From Symbiodinium natans (lineage: Eukaryota > Sar > Dinophyceae > Suessiales > Symbiodiniaceae), in contig CAJNDS010002435.1 of assembly GCA_905221605.1 (NCBI GenBank), positions 1,176,341-1,240,340 of the forward strand: a stretch of DNA of 64,000 nucleotides, read 5' to 3'. The position numbers and the translations under genes are program-made. The notes beneath the pieces are model-generated. The model made no database searches. It was not told where the DNA came from and saw only the letters and a list, made by a program, of their open reading frames with translations. Positions 34,581-46,694 of the stretch are shown here, piece after piece (the stretch's first letter is position 1; every line of letters begins with the position of its first letter).

Positions 34581-35499
34581 CCGTGTTGTATCGTTTTGGT
34601 ACAGTACGGTACTACATACACCTTCCCATAAATAAAAAGACTCTCATGTGCACGTCAAGCTTTGGGAACATGGTTTCCAAGGCAACAAGCACGAACGGCA
34701 CACATTGCCCTCAGCGGTCCCCAGATTCAGCAAGACCGACTGTTAAGATGCAAGACTATTCTCTGGACCTGCAAGGCCAAAGCTTTGGATATTCTTTGGG
34801 GCTTTGGGGTAAAAGCGGGTTTAAAAAAGAAAGCTGATTGAAGACCCTTCCAAAACTCAGGACAGCCCATGATAGCGCATTTCCGATTGCTGAGAAGAGA
34901 AGCATTTCCGAACGTCGCATCGGTCTCATGTCTCCATACCCCTACGAAAAAGCACAAGCAAAATCCGTACTTGTTTGAGGCGTTGAATAGGTGCCAGACT
35001 CCCGGGCAGAGAGACAGACGCCCGTGGAGAAAAGGGTTTGAAAGCTGTTCGTAACAATCGACATTGAAATCCCAAATAGCACTTGTCCTTACAAGACACA
35101 AATTTGAACGTTCAAAGTTTCAAGGCCGATGTTTTTGGCCTTAGGGTGTTCCCGAGAGGGAGTGTTCTTCCATGAGCGATGTATTTCACGAGTTTGGGAA
35201 AAAGAAGCTGTCATCCCCCTACCCCACACGAAGGACAGACAGCTACTGGGAAGCTCATGTGCAAACTACACCCGATGTTTTCGGCAACCTCGCGCCCCGC
35301 CCCAAAACATGAACCAATTCGGTAGCCCGTCATTGGAACAAGTTCTTTTAGTCCAAAAATGACACTTCCACGAAAGGCTCTGCCATTCCAGCCGAAGCTG
35401 CTCACCCCTTTCCTCTCGCGCCTTGCTGTGGCCCTGCGTGGCACTTGCGCTCTCTAGGGGGTCGTCTCTGGCGGGGGGGAGGTGGGGGTGGTCATGTAC
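34581..35499. other. Stretch with no recognised gene, left flank of the AT-rich element
   Basis: I see no convincing exon here. The sequence ends at 35499 against the TA run that begins the inverted-repeat element. Confidence 0.4.
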
Positions 35500-35840
35500 T
35501 ATATATATATATATATGGTCACCCCCCCCCCCATGATCTAGGTTTTGCTTTGTCCCTATAAAAACCCTCGTAAATACCGATTAAAATGACATGCTGGCTA
35601 TGCTAGGCGATGTCCTGTTTTTGCACGTCTAGTCCTGTGCGAGAAAACATCTAAATAGTGAAAAACGCGTGTGTTTAGCACTACTTCCACATCACCACAT
35701 AAAAAAAACACCCAAAAAACACATGAAAATGCAATTTGGAAAAACCATGTCTATGAATTATTTGCATAGGACAGGCTTATAAACACAGAATTGTATGCAA
35801 AACACACTTCTTTTTTGCAGAATTTGCAAAATTTGACACA

Positions 35841-36302
35841 AATCCAAAAATCCAAAAACTCAAAACCATGGAGCCGGGAGGCCGCCTTTTTTGGATTTTT
35901 TGGTTTTCTCGAGGTTTTTTTGGTTTTTTTTGGAAAAATCCAAAAAAAACCATGTGTTTTTTTGGATTTTACTTGCTCCTGGCCTCAAAAACCTAAAAAA
36001 CACATGGTTTTTTTTGGATTTTGAGTGAAAATCCAAAAAAACCCTCGTGTTTTTTTGGATTTCAGGTGCTCCTGGTCTCAGAAACTAAAAAAACACATGG
36101 GTTTTTTTGGATTTTCACTCAAAATCCAAAAAAAACCATGTGCTTTTTAGGTTTTTGAGGCCAGGAGCAAGTAAAATCCAAAAAAACACATGGTTTTTTT
36201 TGGATTTTTCCAAAAACAACCAAAAAAACCTCGAGAAAACCAAAAAATCCAAAAAAGGCGGCCTCCCGGCTCCATGGTTTTGAATTTTTGGATTTTTGGA
36301 TT
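35841..36302. repeat. Large near-perfect palindrome (fold-back)
   Basis: Two arms of about 230 bases, inverted about a centre near 36071-36072. Landmarks in mirror order include CCATGGAGCCGGGAGGCCGCC on the left (from 35866) and its complement ending at 36277, CTCGAGG, and ACTTGCTCCTGGCCTC. Identity is very high, with only a few base differences, and weaker symmetry extends to about 35812 and 36335. Each arm also contains smaller nested hairpins built on TCCAAAAAAAACCATGTG and its complement. Open frames in both arms are Phe/Lys low-complexity and not genes. Confidence 0.9.
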
Positions 36303-36519
36303 TTTGGGTTTTTTTTAACAAATTTTGCAAAAAATGCTTTTCTTGTATAAAGAATGTGTATTGTTATACGTTGTTTCTGCTAATGTGACTGCCTTGCACA
36401 CACACAGAGAAAAGCACACAAACACACCCACCATTCGTTTTTTTTCAATTCAGCCTATTCGGTATGCAGGGCGTGGCGTTAACATGTAAAGTTCCATTAG
36501 ATTTAATTACGAATGAGGC

Positions 36520-38215
36520 TTAGAAGAGGATGTCTTGGGATGTGGCGTCTTAATATGAAAAGTAATAAAAAAAAGAAATAGAGAGGGTTTCTTAGGGTGT
36601 GGTTCTTTTGAGGATGTGGACCTGCAATTCAAAAGTCTAATTGGACTTAAAAAAGAGTGGGGCTTCGAAGAGGATGTCTTGGGGTGTGGCCTCTTAATTT
36701 AAACGTCTATTTAAGTGGAATCACAAAGGAAGTCCAGTTGAGGATTTCTTAGGGTGTGGTGTTTTAGTGCAAACCTCAAATTACATTTCATTACGAAGCG
36801 GGGCCAGAGGAGACTTTCACAGGGTGTGGTCGGTAAAATAAAATTCCAAAGAGGTAGTAACGAATGAGGCTTAGAAGGGCGTGGCCTCTTAATTGTTTTA
36901 CTTGGTTTGGTTTTACGAACGAAGCTGTGGCTTTACCATACACAGGTCTTAGGGTGTGGCCTTTTAAATTCTGTCCAAAGGGGTGTGGCCTCTAAACTTA
37001 AAATTCAATTTAAGTGGAATTCCAAACGAGTCCAGATGAGGATTTCTTAGGGTGTGGCGTTTTAATACAAACCTCAAATAACATTGTAGTATGAAGCGAG
37101 GCCAGGGGAGAATTTCATAGGGTGTGGTCTGCAAAATAGAATTCCAAATAGGTATTAACCAATGAAGCTTAGAAGAGGATGTCTTGTGGCGGGGCCTCTT
37201 AATTTGTTTGTTTGACTTGGGTTTAATTTACTAACGAAGCTATGGCTTTATCATATACAAGTCTATTGACATTTCACTAATAGGCACCAGAAGAGGATTT
37301 CATAGGGTCTAGCGGTTAAATATGGAATTGTAAGTACATTCAAATACGAATGGGGGCTCATGATATAAATTTCTGTCCAAGAGTTACATACGAACCTAGT
37401 CTAGGTCAGAACTTCTTAGTGTGTGGGCTTCTTACCTAGAATTATAAACTTCTTACGAGATTCTGTTACGAACAGGCCCCAGAATGGTGTGGCTTTTTTT
37501 TAATACAAGCATCTTGGCAAATCGAAAATAAGTCTAATTACAAACGAAGGTCTAATGAGGATTTCTTGGCGTGTGGCTTTGTAATACAGAATTCTAATTA
37601 ATCTTCATTACAAATAGGGGCCAGAAAGGGATTTCATAGGGTATGGTCTGCAATATAGAATTCTAACTCGGTTTCATTGCGAGGAGGATGTCCTGGGGTT
37701 GGCCTCTGAATATACACTTGCTTTACTTGGGTTCAATTACGAACGAAGCCCAGAAGAGGATTTCTTAGGGTGTGGGCTTACAATATGAAATCAAATTGCG
37801 TTTCATTACGAATGGGGCCAGCGAAAGATTTCACAGTGTGTGGGAAAAACAAAAATGTTCTAAATAGGTATTAATCAATGAGGCTTAGAAGAGGATGTCT
37901 TGGGGCTGGGCCTCTTAATATGTTTTTTTACTTGGGTTTATTACGAACGAAGCTGTGGCTTTATCAGACACAAGTCTACTGAAATTTCATTAAGAGGGCC
38001 CAGAAGAGGATTTCATAGGGTGTGGCCTTTAAGTATAGAATTCTTTTCGTAGGGTGTGGGCTTCTTATGTAGAAGCATTTTCTCAATAAAATAGGAAGGA
38101 AGCCCAGATGAGGATTTCTGAGGCTGTAACCTCTGCATATAAAGCTCTTGTGAGATTTTGTTACGGACAGGCAGGCCCCAGAAGAGGATTTCATAGGGTG
38201 CGGCTTTTAATTGGC
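36520..38215 (+). repeat. Diverged tandem array with a GGGTGTGG core
   Basis: About 24 units of 30-115 bases (commonly 60-75) share GAGGATTTCTTAGGGTGTGG or GATTTCATAGGG or GAGGATGTCTTGGGG followed by a short AT-rich arm and ATTACGAA. Three unit types recur in order, giving a higher-order period near 300 bases: type C units start near 36819 and 37119, and the same block recurs near 37832. The array is strongly diverged, so it is old relative to the palindrome. No coding potential. Confidence 0.8.
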
Positions 38216-38492
38216 AAATTTAGATTTCTAAAAAATTTTTACTACGAATGAGGCCAGTGGCCTTTTAATTTTCATTCCGACTTAGGTTTAAATTTCGCTT
38301 CGATGGGCCCGAAAGGCCTTTCGACCTAGATCATGGGGGGGGGGGTGAGCATATATATATATATGATATGTATGTGCTGGGCAGGACTTCCTGTCCGCCC
38401 ATGGACGGTTGCACACGGCGGATCTGGAGGCAGCACGGGTTTGGTGCTTCAGATGCTTTTAGATGATCGTAGATGCTTCATAGTGATCTGTG

Positions 38493-39410
38493 CAGAAAGA
38501 GCTAGGCAGACTTCAACGACTTCAACTGTACTTGACTGCTTTGCAATCGCTTCTTGAGTTGCCCCTTAGAGACCGACCGCCAGCCTATGCTTCAAAAGCG
38601 CGTGCCCATAGATGCCACGCGATGCGTGTACTGACGCCATGGAGCTGGACGGCTCTCTGGATGGCTCTGGCCTGGCATTTGCCAAAGGTGCTTGCAAATG
38701 CCAGCGGGGCAGCCATGTCGCAGCAGCAGCGGCAGGAGTACCAGGACCGCCTGTATTCGTGGTTTGCAATACAGCAACGTGCTTTCGATGCCGAATCTGA
38801 AGCCTTCCAATCTGGAAGGCGCAAGCGTATGCCCTGATGGCAAGCATTGAGGTGCCAGGGTTCGATTTTCGATTTTGGCTGGTATACTTTACGGACGTGG
38901 GATGTATGCTGCCTGGGGCAGGGTCTACAAATGACATCACATGACAGCCCTTCTTGCTGAGGGCACCAGCCCCGCCAGCGAAACCTTGCGACGGCGGCTG
39001 CAGGCCTTGGCGGAGGCAGGGCAATCGGAGCCTTGCGCCCTGTGTATTCCCTTTACGGGGGGATTTTTCTAAGAGCTGCGAAGTTATAGAGCAGAAGCAG
39101 GAACGAGGGACACCAGGGACGAAAAGTCGAAGACTCATGTGCCCTGCTTCCGTGCGAATGCCATGTCAGGAGGTACCGCCCCCCGGCGCCGAGGTGGAAA
39201 CTGTCGAAAACCATGAGTCCGCAGAGCTGGAGGCCCCTTTGTCCATGATGACTGTCGCAGAGTGTGACAAGCTGTGGCCGCTCAACGCTGAAGCTTGTCC
39301 CAAGTCCGCCGCAAAAAAGAACTCGCAGCACCAAGGAGGAGATGGGCGAAGTGGAAGAGGAGTTCACGGAGGCACAGAACTTCCCAGGTCCCATACTTTA
39401 GAGACCCGAA
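38493..39410 (+). CDS. Cytoplasmic N-terminal exons, probably of the following membrane-protein gene
   Basis: Coding-like pieces: about 38497-38570 (KELGRLQRLQLYLTALQSLL), about 38716-38820 (SQQQRQEYQDRLYSWFAIQQ then RAFDAESEAFQSG), 38954-39020 (SPASETLRRRLQALAEAG), about 39180-39295 (AEVETVENHESAELEAPLSM) and 39309-39400 (KEEMGEVEEEFTEAQNFPGP). The pieces are helical and charged, with no membrane segment. Their position just before the first transmembrane exon at 39953 on the same strand suggests a cytoplasmic N-terminal region of that gene, but a separate gene ending at the TGA at 38837 is also possible. Confidence 0.4.
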
Positions 39411-39952
39411 ATCACACCCCCAGCCAAGCGCAACTTGAAAAAGAAGAACAGGGTTAAGATAAGTGGGACCCTTGAGGTCTTAGGCCAGAGCAGTCCAACA
39501 GACCCAAGGTCGAAACCGCGCCGCGAATCGATTAATCGCTGTACAATGTCCGAATCCCCCAGGTTGACATCGGCTGCAGCTGGACCTTGACAGGTGGCGA
39601 ATGTGCACTAGTCATCAGTGAGACGCTTGTGGCATCAGTGAGGGCTCTGTCATCCAGGGTCCGAATCCGACCACACGCGGTTCACACCACATCCATGTAA
39701 TGAAGGGCTAATGAAGGGCTCTCGTTCTCCAATTCTCGAAACAAACTGTGCGACGCTCTCGTGATATGCTCTTTTCGGTTCAGGCCTTTGCCGTGACTGC
39801 GGGCACACGCTGTGGGGTAGTTGCCAACCACTGTAGACCTCATCCATGATAGCATGCACGATATCGTGGTACTGTTACCTATCTGTCGCTGTAGACATCG
39901 TTGAGAACATGACAGGTCGCCACAGACAAACTCGGAAACATAAACGTTGAAG

Positions 39953-42900
39953 GTGTCTGGACCCTTTTTTTGCCTGGAGGCGCCCTCATCTTCAACATCA
40001 TCATGTTCTACTTTATTAATTACCCCGATGACGATATCAAGAGGTGTGCTGGCAGGGTTGATTCCGCTTTGCTGCTCAGTCTGTCGCAGGCTATGCAGCA
40101 CCTTTGGATGGGGTTTTGTCCAAGAGTTGGAGCGGGCATATCCAGTTCAGGTTCATGGTTTTCCGGGATCATGCTGGGGCCACGCACCAGATCGTCTGGA
40201 AATCCAGTCTGGCCTTGTAGGAGCCAATCCCAGAGTCTGATGGACATGTGGCGTCAAGTATTGACTCATGCGTGGCATGTCATCTGCCAATTTACTTGTA
40301 GGTGGTCGTTCCCTGAGTGGCTCACATGTGAAATGCCTTGGCCTTCACCTGTCAGGTACACATGGTCGATCATCAACACCACGCTGTCCATCTTCGTGGC
40401 CGTCATGTCTTTCCAGGGCGTGGATGAAGCTTGGCTTTGTACTGGACATACAAACCCAGACATGTGATGATAGTTGGCGTGTGCCTAAATGCGCCAGGCC
40501 GGCTAAGCAGAATGCTTATGTCAGCGCTGTATCAGGAGATGATGCTGCATTTCGTCATCGACCCCGCGCTTGGGGTTTTCCCGAAGGGTTGGCAGGAGCT
40601 GGTCCGGGTGATGAGTGGACTTTTTTCAGCACTGGCACGCTCTCGTCACTGAGATTTTCAGATGTTGATGCTATTAGCCACAAGAATTTGCGTTTGCTGC
40701 TGCCAGTCTCGATGCAGTGATTACAAGCAACCTCGTCTTCTTCGTCACCAAGGATTTGTCATCTTCCTCTTTTGGTTCGCCCTCGCCCATACCGCGGCCT
40801 GGTATCGTCTTCGTCTCTGATTCGCCTGTTGTTATACCACGACCTATGAGCCCCACGCGCCACCAACCGCGCAGCTCCACCCCGAATGTTGCTGTAAAAG
40901 CCTGTGTTGCGTCGACACCGCTTTGGAATATGTCGATGAGTAGAAAAGTACACATATATTGATATTTATCTAACTTAATCTAGATCGAGCTAAATGTACA
41001 ATATTAAATTACAAAGAAGATGTACATGTATAACGGACCCTGCACTGCAGGGAGGGATGGGGAGTCACTGCCTGCACAGCCCTGAAAGATTGTGAAAAGC
41101 AGCAAAGGTGGTGGCTTATTTTGCCGGCCTCGTCTGCAACCCCGAGGTGCGGCACAGCTACTGAGAATGGGGGTCCTGGGTTGGATACCTTGATGGGGGT
41201 ATTGCCAGCTAGGTTGCGGCAGCCATCTTCAGCAGATCCATGATTGTACGTACCAGCACTGGGAATTCATGAGCCCGTGAGCCAGGAGGATCCATCACAA
41301 CTGATGACAAAGAAATGGACCGTGGCGGATGCTATGCGCGGCGACAACGGCGAGGCTCTATCCCTTGCGCTTTTTAAAGGCTTGTGGCATGTGAGGTAGC
41401 GTCAGGGCTCACAGCCAAGCCGAAGTGTGGCGGATCCTTCGGTCGGTTTCGTTGCAGGTCGTGGAGGGCCACAACCTCGTCAGAGAAGGCCGGCAAAAGC
41501 CCAGCATGCCCTTGGTGCGTGATGCAAGATGGTGACTGAAAAGGGGCACCTTCCAGGGTTGCAATGCTCAGGCTGCTAAGTGAAATCTTCAGCCCTCAAG
41601 CTTGACATGAGCTTCACATCGCTTTAAAGTCTTGGATCCTGCATTCCACCGAGAGTGACGAGAGCAGGTCTGTCGAAAGGGATCGCGACAGTCGATGGCG
41701 TCGAAGTGTTCGTCAAAAACCGAGCCGTGCTGCATGAAGGCTACGAGAGGCAGGGTCTGGGGTTTTCTGTGGGGTTCCAGATTCCAGACAAAGAGCTGTG
41801 TGCTGTATCGCTTTGTGTACGAGTCCGACATGCCAATGAGTTGGGCTGAGAGCACGCAGAAATGCAGAGACCACTCAAAGATTCTCAGAGAATGCAGCTG
41901 AAGAGGCGGACAAAATGCTGGGCGATGCTCTTCGCACACATGGCAGGCTTCGCGATGATCAGCGCAGGAGGTCAGGAGGCCAAGAGTACCCAAGAGTACT
42001 GCTCTTGAGTCAAGAGTTGAAGTTTCCACCAGGGTCCGCCGCAGCTCCGCCACAGTCACGAGCAGCATGTAAAAGACGTGAAACAGCCCTTAGTCTGAGC
42101 CCTGAGGTGATCTCCAGCACGCAGCACCCTTCGTGAACAATCCGGGCATGAGCTGGGTGTCTGTGGTGGCCAGTCTAAACCAGCTTGCGGGTGAATTTCA
42201 ACGGTCGATTGTGTGATGTTTGGATACTCTCCCTAGAACGGTTGTCAAATGGCCTTGGGTCTTGCTCAGTGTAAACCCCAGAGGTCTTGACTTTATCGAG
42301 GATGCCGAACTGGGGTGTGTGTGTTAGGGTGGGGGAGGGAAGAACCCTTACGAAAACGATCTTCTTGCGAGACGTACAAGTATCCGATTCTTCATGACTA
42401 TAACCTTGCACTCGCAAGCAAGAGCCCGTGGCCCAGGTTCTTTGCGCGCTTTTCTTGCTGCTGCTCTTCACGGCCACTGCCTTTCTGTATAAAGAAGGCC
42501 CGGAGCCGCGCGACCTAAGCAGCGAATTGTGGATCCATTTTTTCCTAAGCCGCGGGAGACACAAGTTCTCTGGACCTTGAGGGATATTCCGCGCAGACAC
42601 CAGCTTTTGCAGCCATTAGGGTTCCTGAGCCAAGGTTTGAGGAAGCGCGGAAGCTTTACAAGGAGGAAGGCAGCTCGGCTGGCTTGTGGGGGTATGGGGC
42701 CAGTGTGCAGGTGTGAGGCAAAACGCAGCGCTGGCCGATCTCGAGCCAAAAGCTTGAGCCTTTCTTGTCAAATCCGTCCTAACAGCTCCGACCACTTGCG
42801 GGACACAGAACAGTTCCGAGTAAATCGTAGTTCGCTTTGCTCCAGCCTAGGCCTGGATGCCGAGGACGACATCTTTTGCCTTGCCGTGTCCTTCCTTTGC

Positions 42901-43560
42901 GTGCAGTCCCTGCGCTTCTCTCTCTCAGGCGTAACCGGCGTAATCCTGAGATATCATAGAGATCCGAAAAGGTGTCAGATCCTGCGTTCCAAAAGTTTCT
43001 TGAGCCCTAGAATCCCCAGAAGGTTGGAAGCAAGGGGCGAAGGAGGGGACAGGAAGGGGATTAGGGATGTTGACGCAAAGCTGGTTGGAGCACGCGCTTC
43101 AGGGTTGGGGTGGCCATGTGATGTGCGCAGTACGGAACATACGGAACAGTGCTTGATGTAGGCAGTCTTCCATCGAAACTGGGGCTCTACCACCACCCGG
43201 AAACTGAAGAGAGCCAGCTGATCGGTCTGTACGTCTCTGCCGTGGCTATGGTTGGAGCTGCTTGGCAGCAGCTGTGCATGAAGCCAACTATTCCACGGCT
43301 TGGTTCTGAGACCAGTGTCTGAACTGAACATCACACCATCCAATGCGCCCTGTCAGTTCGCCTCATTTCTTGTCAATGCTTCGGGGATAAGCCGCCTCCC
43401 TTCTTTAGCCGAAGGCAAACTGTGAGCTGAGCAGTACATAAGCCGAGTGATCTCCAAACTTGAGGTGACGGTAGCTGCAGCCGTCCTACTGCGGAAAGGG
43501 CGCGTGGCTGGATGTTCAAGTTGGCGTTGTGGTGTCCATCATGGCATGTGCCTCTGGAGG

Positions 43561-43606
<46 letters not shown>

Positions 43607-46600
43607 GGGAGAGTGTGTGTGTGTGTGTGAGTTGTCGGTCCCGTTCTCCTCTAACCGCCCCGACCGGAGGCCCCCCGAATACCGGGGCGGGCGAGGACGC
43701 CCGGGGGTTCGCCCCCATGCCCCCAAGAAAGAAAGAAAGAAAGAAAGAAAGAAAAAAAGAAAGAGAGAGTGTGTGTCTTAATTAAGCTCGTCCCATCAAC
43801 AGGATGACTGTGTGACAACTTCTCTGTGGGGACGTGCAATGTGCGAAGCAAAAGCGGAACAACATGCCGGGGACCCGCAACATCCACCAACAAGTTACCA
43901 TTGTGGAGAAGCAGAACCGAAGCAAAACTCAAGACCACTGAACTGAGTGAACCCAGCAGCGCATGTCTGAGCAACATGATGGTTGGCAGTTGCTGCTGCT
44001 AAGGTGAAGGACCTGATCGTGGGCACTGCCTCCATGGGTTTCGCTTGGTGTGTTCCTTGTCCGCAGTAGACAGCTGAGCGCAGCATCTTCTCTGTGCTAC
44101 GGTTTTTGGGCCTTTAAGCAGGGCTGGACAAATACTTCGTACCCTTCGGCCGGCCACAGTATGCAGAGAATGCTTGGGAAGCCTGCGAGACTGGTGCATG
44201 ACGATGCACAGCCATTTTCTCTCTGCAGGTGTGAAGGTGTTAGAGTTGGAGCGTGTGAGGAGACGTCCTAACTTAATATTATGACTGGCGAGGAACCTTA
44301 CATCTGGCTCGACGAACGATGCGATAGGGACCGAGCCTAAAGTGCTACTTGTCTGGCCGGATTGTCGGCATGAAATCAGGTATATTCAACCGATGAGAAT
44401 ATGTGATACTAGCATCTTCCGACATACTGGCACCACGCGGTTTCCTGTACCTTGACCACGCTTGGTTGATGACACGTCCAGGTTCTTTTCGCAACCCGTG
44501 CAGCCTTCGACGCGTGGCCCTTCCTCCAGGCGGTGTTGATCTTTCGGACACTGAGTCTCTCCAAAGGGATCTGAGGCTACAATACTAGACCTTGTGCCGG
44601 TCAGGGCTGCTGCATTCAGATGTATGGTGTGAGCCTCTCGGAAATCTCTTCGCAGTCCAGTGACGGGCGGTAGGGGAGCCAACTCTGCCCATCACCAGGA
44701 GAAGAAAATAACACCTGCACCTTGGCTTGAGATGAATCCACTGCTCTGTGTTGTATTGTAACGGCGACTTTTCCCAGCAGTGTCTTCAGGCGGTCACGGA
44801 GACATCGGCCATCAGCAATATTGCAAGATCTGCACTGCCAGAATCAACTTCCCATTTGACTTCTGTCGGTCTGGTCACCCCACTTTGAAAACGTTCAATG
44901 CCAACGACCCACTCACCGATCACGCTAGTGAGTAGTGTCTTCGTGCCTTCCTCAGCCAGAGTTTGCCAGACTTAAGGCCACGATTGAGGGGCGAGTGTTG
45001 CTGGCGATGACACTGTCCTTGTTCGCTTGCGCCTGGGCAAGCTATGGTTGACAATGAGGCAGCTCTGACACCGAAAGCTTATGACAAAAGGATCAGCTCC
45101 GCGACAAGGCCTTCGTACTTACCTAACATCTTGTGAGGTTGAGGTGTTGTCGTGCTCACGAGCGAGAGAGTTTGAAAATCGGGCTTTGCAGCCATTCCAC
45201 GACAAGGCCTGCTACAAGGCGCCCCGCAACAAGCCCCGCGACAGCTCAGCCCAAATCGAGACAATGCCAAAGCGTTGAAACAGCTCTGAATTCAAACGCG
45301 GTCCTAAACTTTAGAAGCCCTCTGTTTGGGGCCCCTTTAAGGCAAAGAAAGTTTCTAGCAACAGTTTCAGCATATAGGTGTGCCAGCCAACCATAAAAAA
45401 CTTGGGTTTATGGAATGTTATGTTTGTTGAAGAAGGCCGCGCGGCAAAAGGGTATGAAACAAGCCCTCCGCGACAAAGGCTTGCATAACCGAGGGACGGC
45501 ACGGCTCCGCGACAAAGGAGGTTTTGATTCACAGCCACATGTTGAAACATGTTGAAAAATCTTAAATCGTTTTGCAGTTTCCTGGCGCGTGCAGATGCAG
45601 AAGTCTTGCCGATGCCCGTCTTCTCTCCAAGGTTGCCTTAGTCTAGTTGTACGCTGGGAGGACGCCACAGCGCTTGTTTTGCATCCATTCCAGGACTCCA
45701 GTGGGAAACTTGCAAGCAGCATGGCCGAGCAGCCTTCCGAGCAGCCTTGCTCATGGCAACTCCCACCAGGATTGTGCTGCCGCAGAGCTTGCGCGCAGGT
45801 CAGAGGCGGAATCTCACCCACTTTTGTTGCAACTTAACGCACATGGTGTGACCGACTGGGGCCCACCACCCAGCACAAATGGAGCACTTGTTGGCCACTG
45901 TTTCCGAGAGTCATTGCACAGAGGGACCAGTGGTGGTCAGGTTATGTCTTGATGTTCATTCTTTCTTCGCCGCTACAGCTCGCATGCTGCGCGAAGGATG
46001 TTTGAACTGTCTCGCCTTTTTCGGCCTCCTAATGGTATTGAACAGGCAGACGCCCATCTGTGCTCATTGAAAGGTGCTGTGATCGTCGTGTTGGATAAGA
46101 TCGAGGATGGATTGGACAAGGCTGAGATCACATCGTGAACCATCGACACTTTTGGCTGTGGAATGTTGAACTGTCATCCAACGAACGTTTCTTAAACGAT
46201 CAGAATCCAGCAGCAGTGTAGAACTTTGTTTGTTGTTGTCTTGGCGTTTGATTGCGGCGCGTGGCACTTCCTGATGCACAGAAGTTGCCTCCTCAACACC
46301 GGCCACTGATGTTCATTCGAGTTCCAATGACTGGCCGTCCCGGCTTGGTCGTTCATGTTGGTGATGCGCTTGATGCGCCAATTCATCTGCCTTCAGCAGC
46401 TGCTGCCTGCCCTCCTCCAAGTGCATTACTTTGTGCTTTGTCTTATGATAACTGGCGCCCTGGCTTCGTATCTAGGTGGCAGAAGTTGTCTGGTTCTAGG
46501 AATGCCCACACCTCACGTTTTATCCCGAGGCCCCCGACTCTTTCGCACGTGTGCCTGGCCGAACAGAATCTTGACAGGAAGGAGACGCCGAGCAGCTGCA

Positions 46601-46694
46601 CAAGCTGCTCAAGAACATCATCACTGGGCTGAGCATCCTCATCGGATTTACCTGGGAGCACACGTTTGACGGCTGCGTGGAGGCCAACTTGCGT
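39953..46694 (+). CDS. Polytopic membrane protein, many small exons, family not recognised
   Basis: Exons with good borders encode a series of hydrophobic helices. 39953-40043: LFLPGGALIFNIIMFYF, then an acidic loop. 40356-40430: TWSIINTTLSIFVAVMSF. About 40511-40575. 41458-41514: soluble VVEGHNLVREGR. About 41880-41960: NAAEEADKMLGDALRTHGR. 42632-42712: FEEARKLYKEEG. 43162-43280: LIGLYVSAVAMVGAAWQQ. 44004-44047: VKDLIVGTASMGFAWC. 44956-45046: RVLLAMTLSLFACAWASYG. 46074-46134: AVIVVLDKIEDGLDKAEI. 46578-46694: NIITGLSILIGFTWEHTFDG, donor GTGTAAG or GTAAG. Three of the helices end with a (F/C)xW pattern (GFAW, CAW, GFTW), hinting at an internal repeat. At least six membrane spans; transport or channel function is possible but not shown. 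Start and stop are not placed. Confidence 0.55.
43561..43770 (+). repeat. Compound microsatellite (GA)n, (GT)n, (GAAA)n
   Basis: A GA run with GAGG interruptions passes into GT repeats by 43630. After a GC-rich spacer a (GAAA)n run occupies about 43727-43768. It lies in an intron between membrane-protein exons. Confidence 0.85.
45085..45525 (+). repeat. Dispersed CCGCGACAA(A)GG motif cluster
   Basis: The core CTCCGCGACAA(A)GG or close variants (CCACGACAAGG, CCCGCAACAAG, CCGCGACAGC) occurs about six times in 440 bases. It resembles the CCGCGGAAG cluster at 14.6-15.4 kb in its CTCCGCG core and in being part dispersed. It lies within an intron of the membrane-protein gene. Confidence 0.65.

Larger units (their letters stand above)
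35500..38364. mobile_element. 2.87-kb AT-rich element with terminal inverted repeats, noncoding
   Basis: The ends are inverted copies. Left (35500-35543): a TA run, GGTCAC, eleven C in all, then ATGATCTAGGT. Right (38324-38364): the same on the other strand, with GCTCAC in place of GGTCAC, the same count of eleven C, and the AT run outermost. The single clear base difference makes this a real terminal inverted repeat. The interior is much richer in A+T than its surroundings and has a large palindrome (35841-36302) and a diverged tandem array (about 36520-38215). A 14-base perfect palindrome CGAAAGGCCTTTCG abuts the right end (38310-38323). No transposase or other protein is encoded. Outer AT runs could hide a TA target duplication. 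Best read as a nonautonomous DNA element of fold-back type, or a satellite block carried by one; I know of no named family it matches. Confidence 0.7.

Noticed and set aside
35791-36330. Phe/Lys-rich open frames in both palindrome arms
   Set aside because: Mirror copies of A- and T-run sequence with no coding character.
36338-38300. Organellar or viral insertion as the source of the AT-rich block
   Set aside because: No protein, rRNA or tRNA signature is present, and the block ends exactly at inverted repeats.
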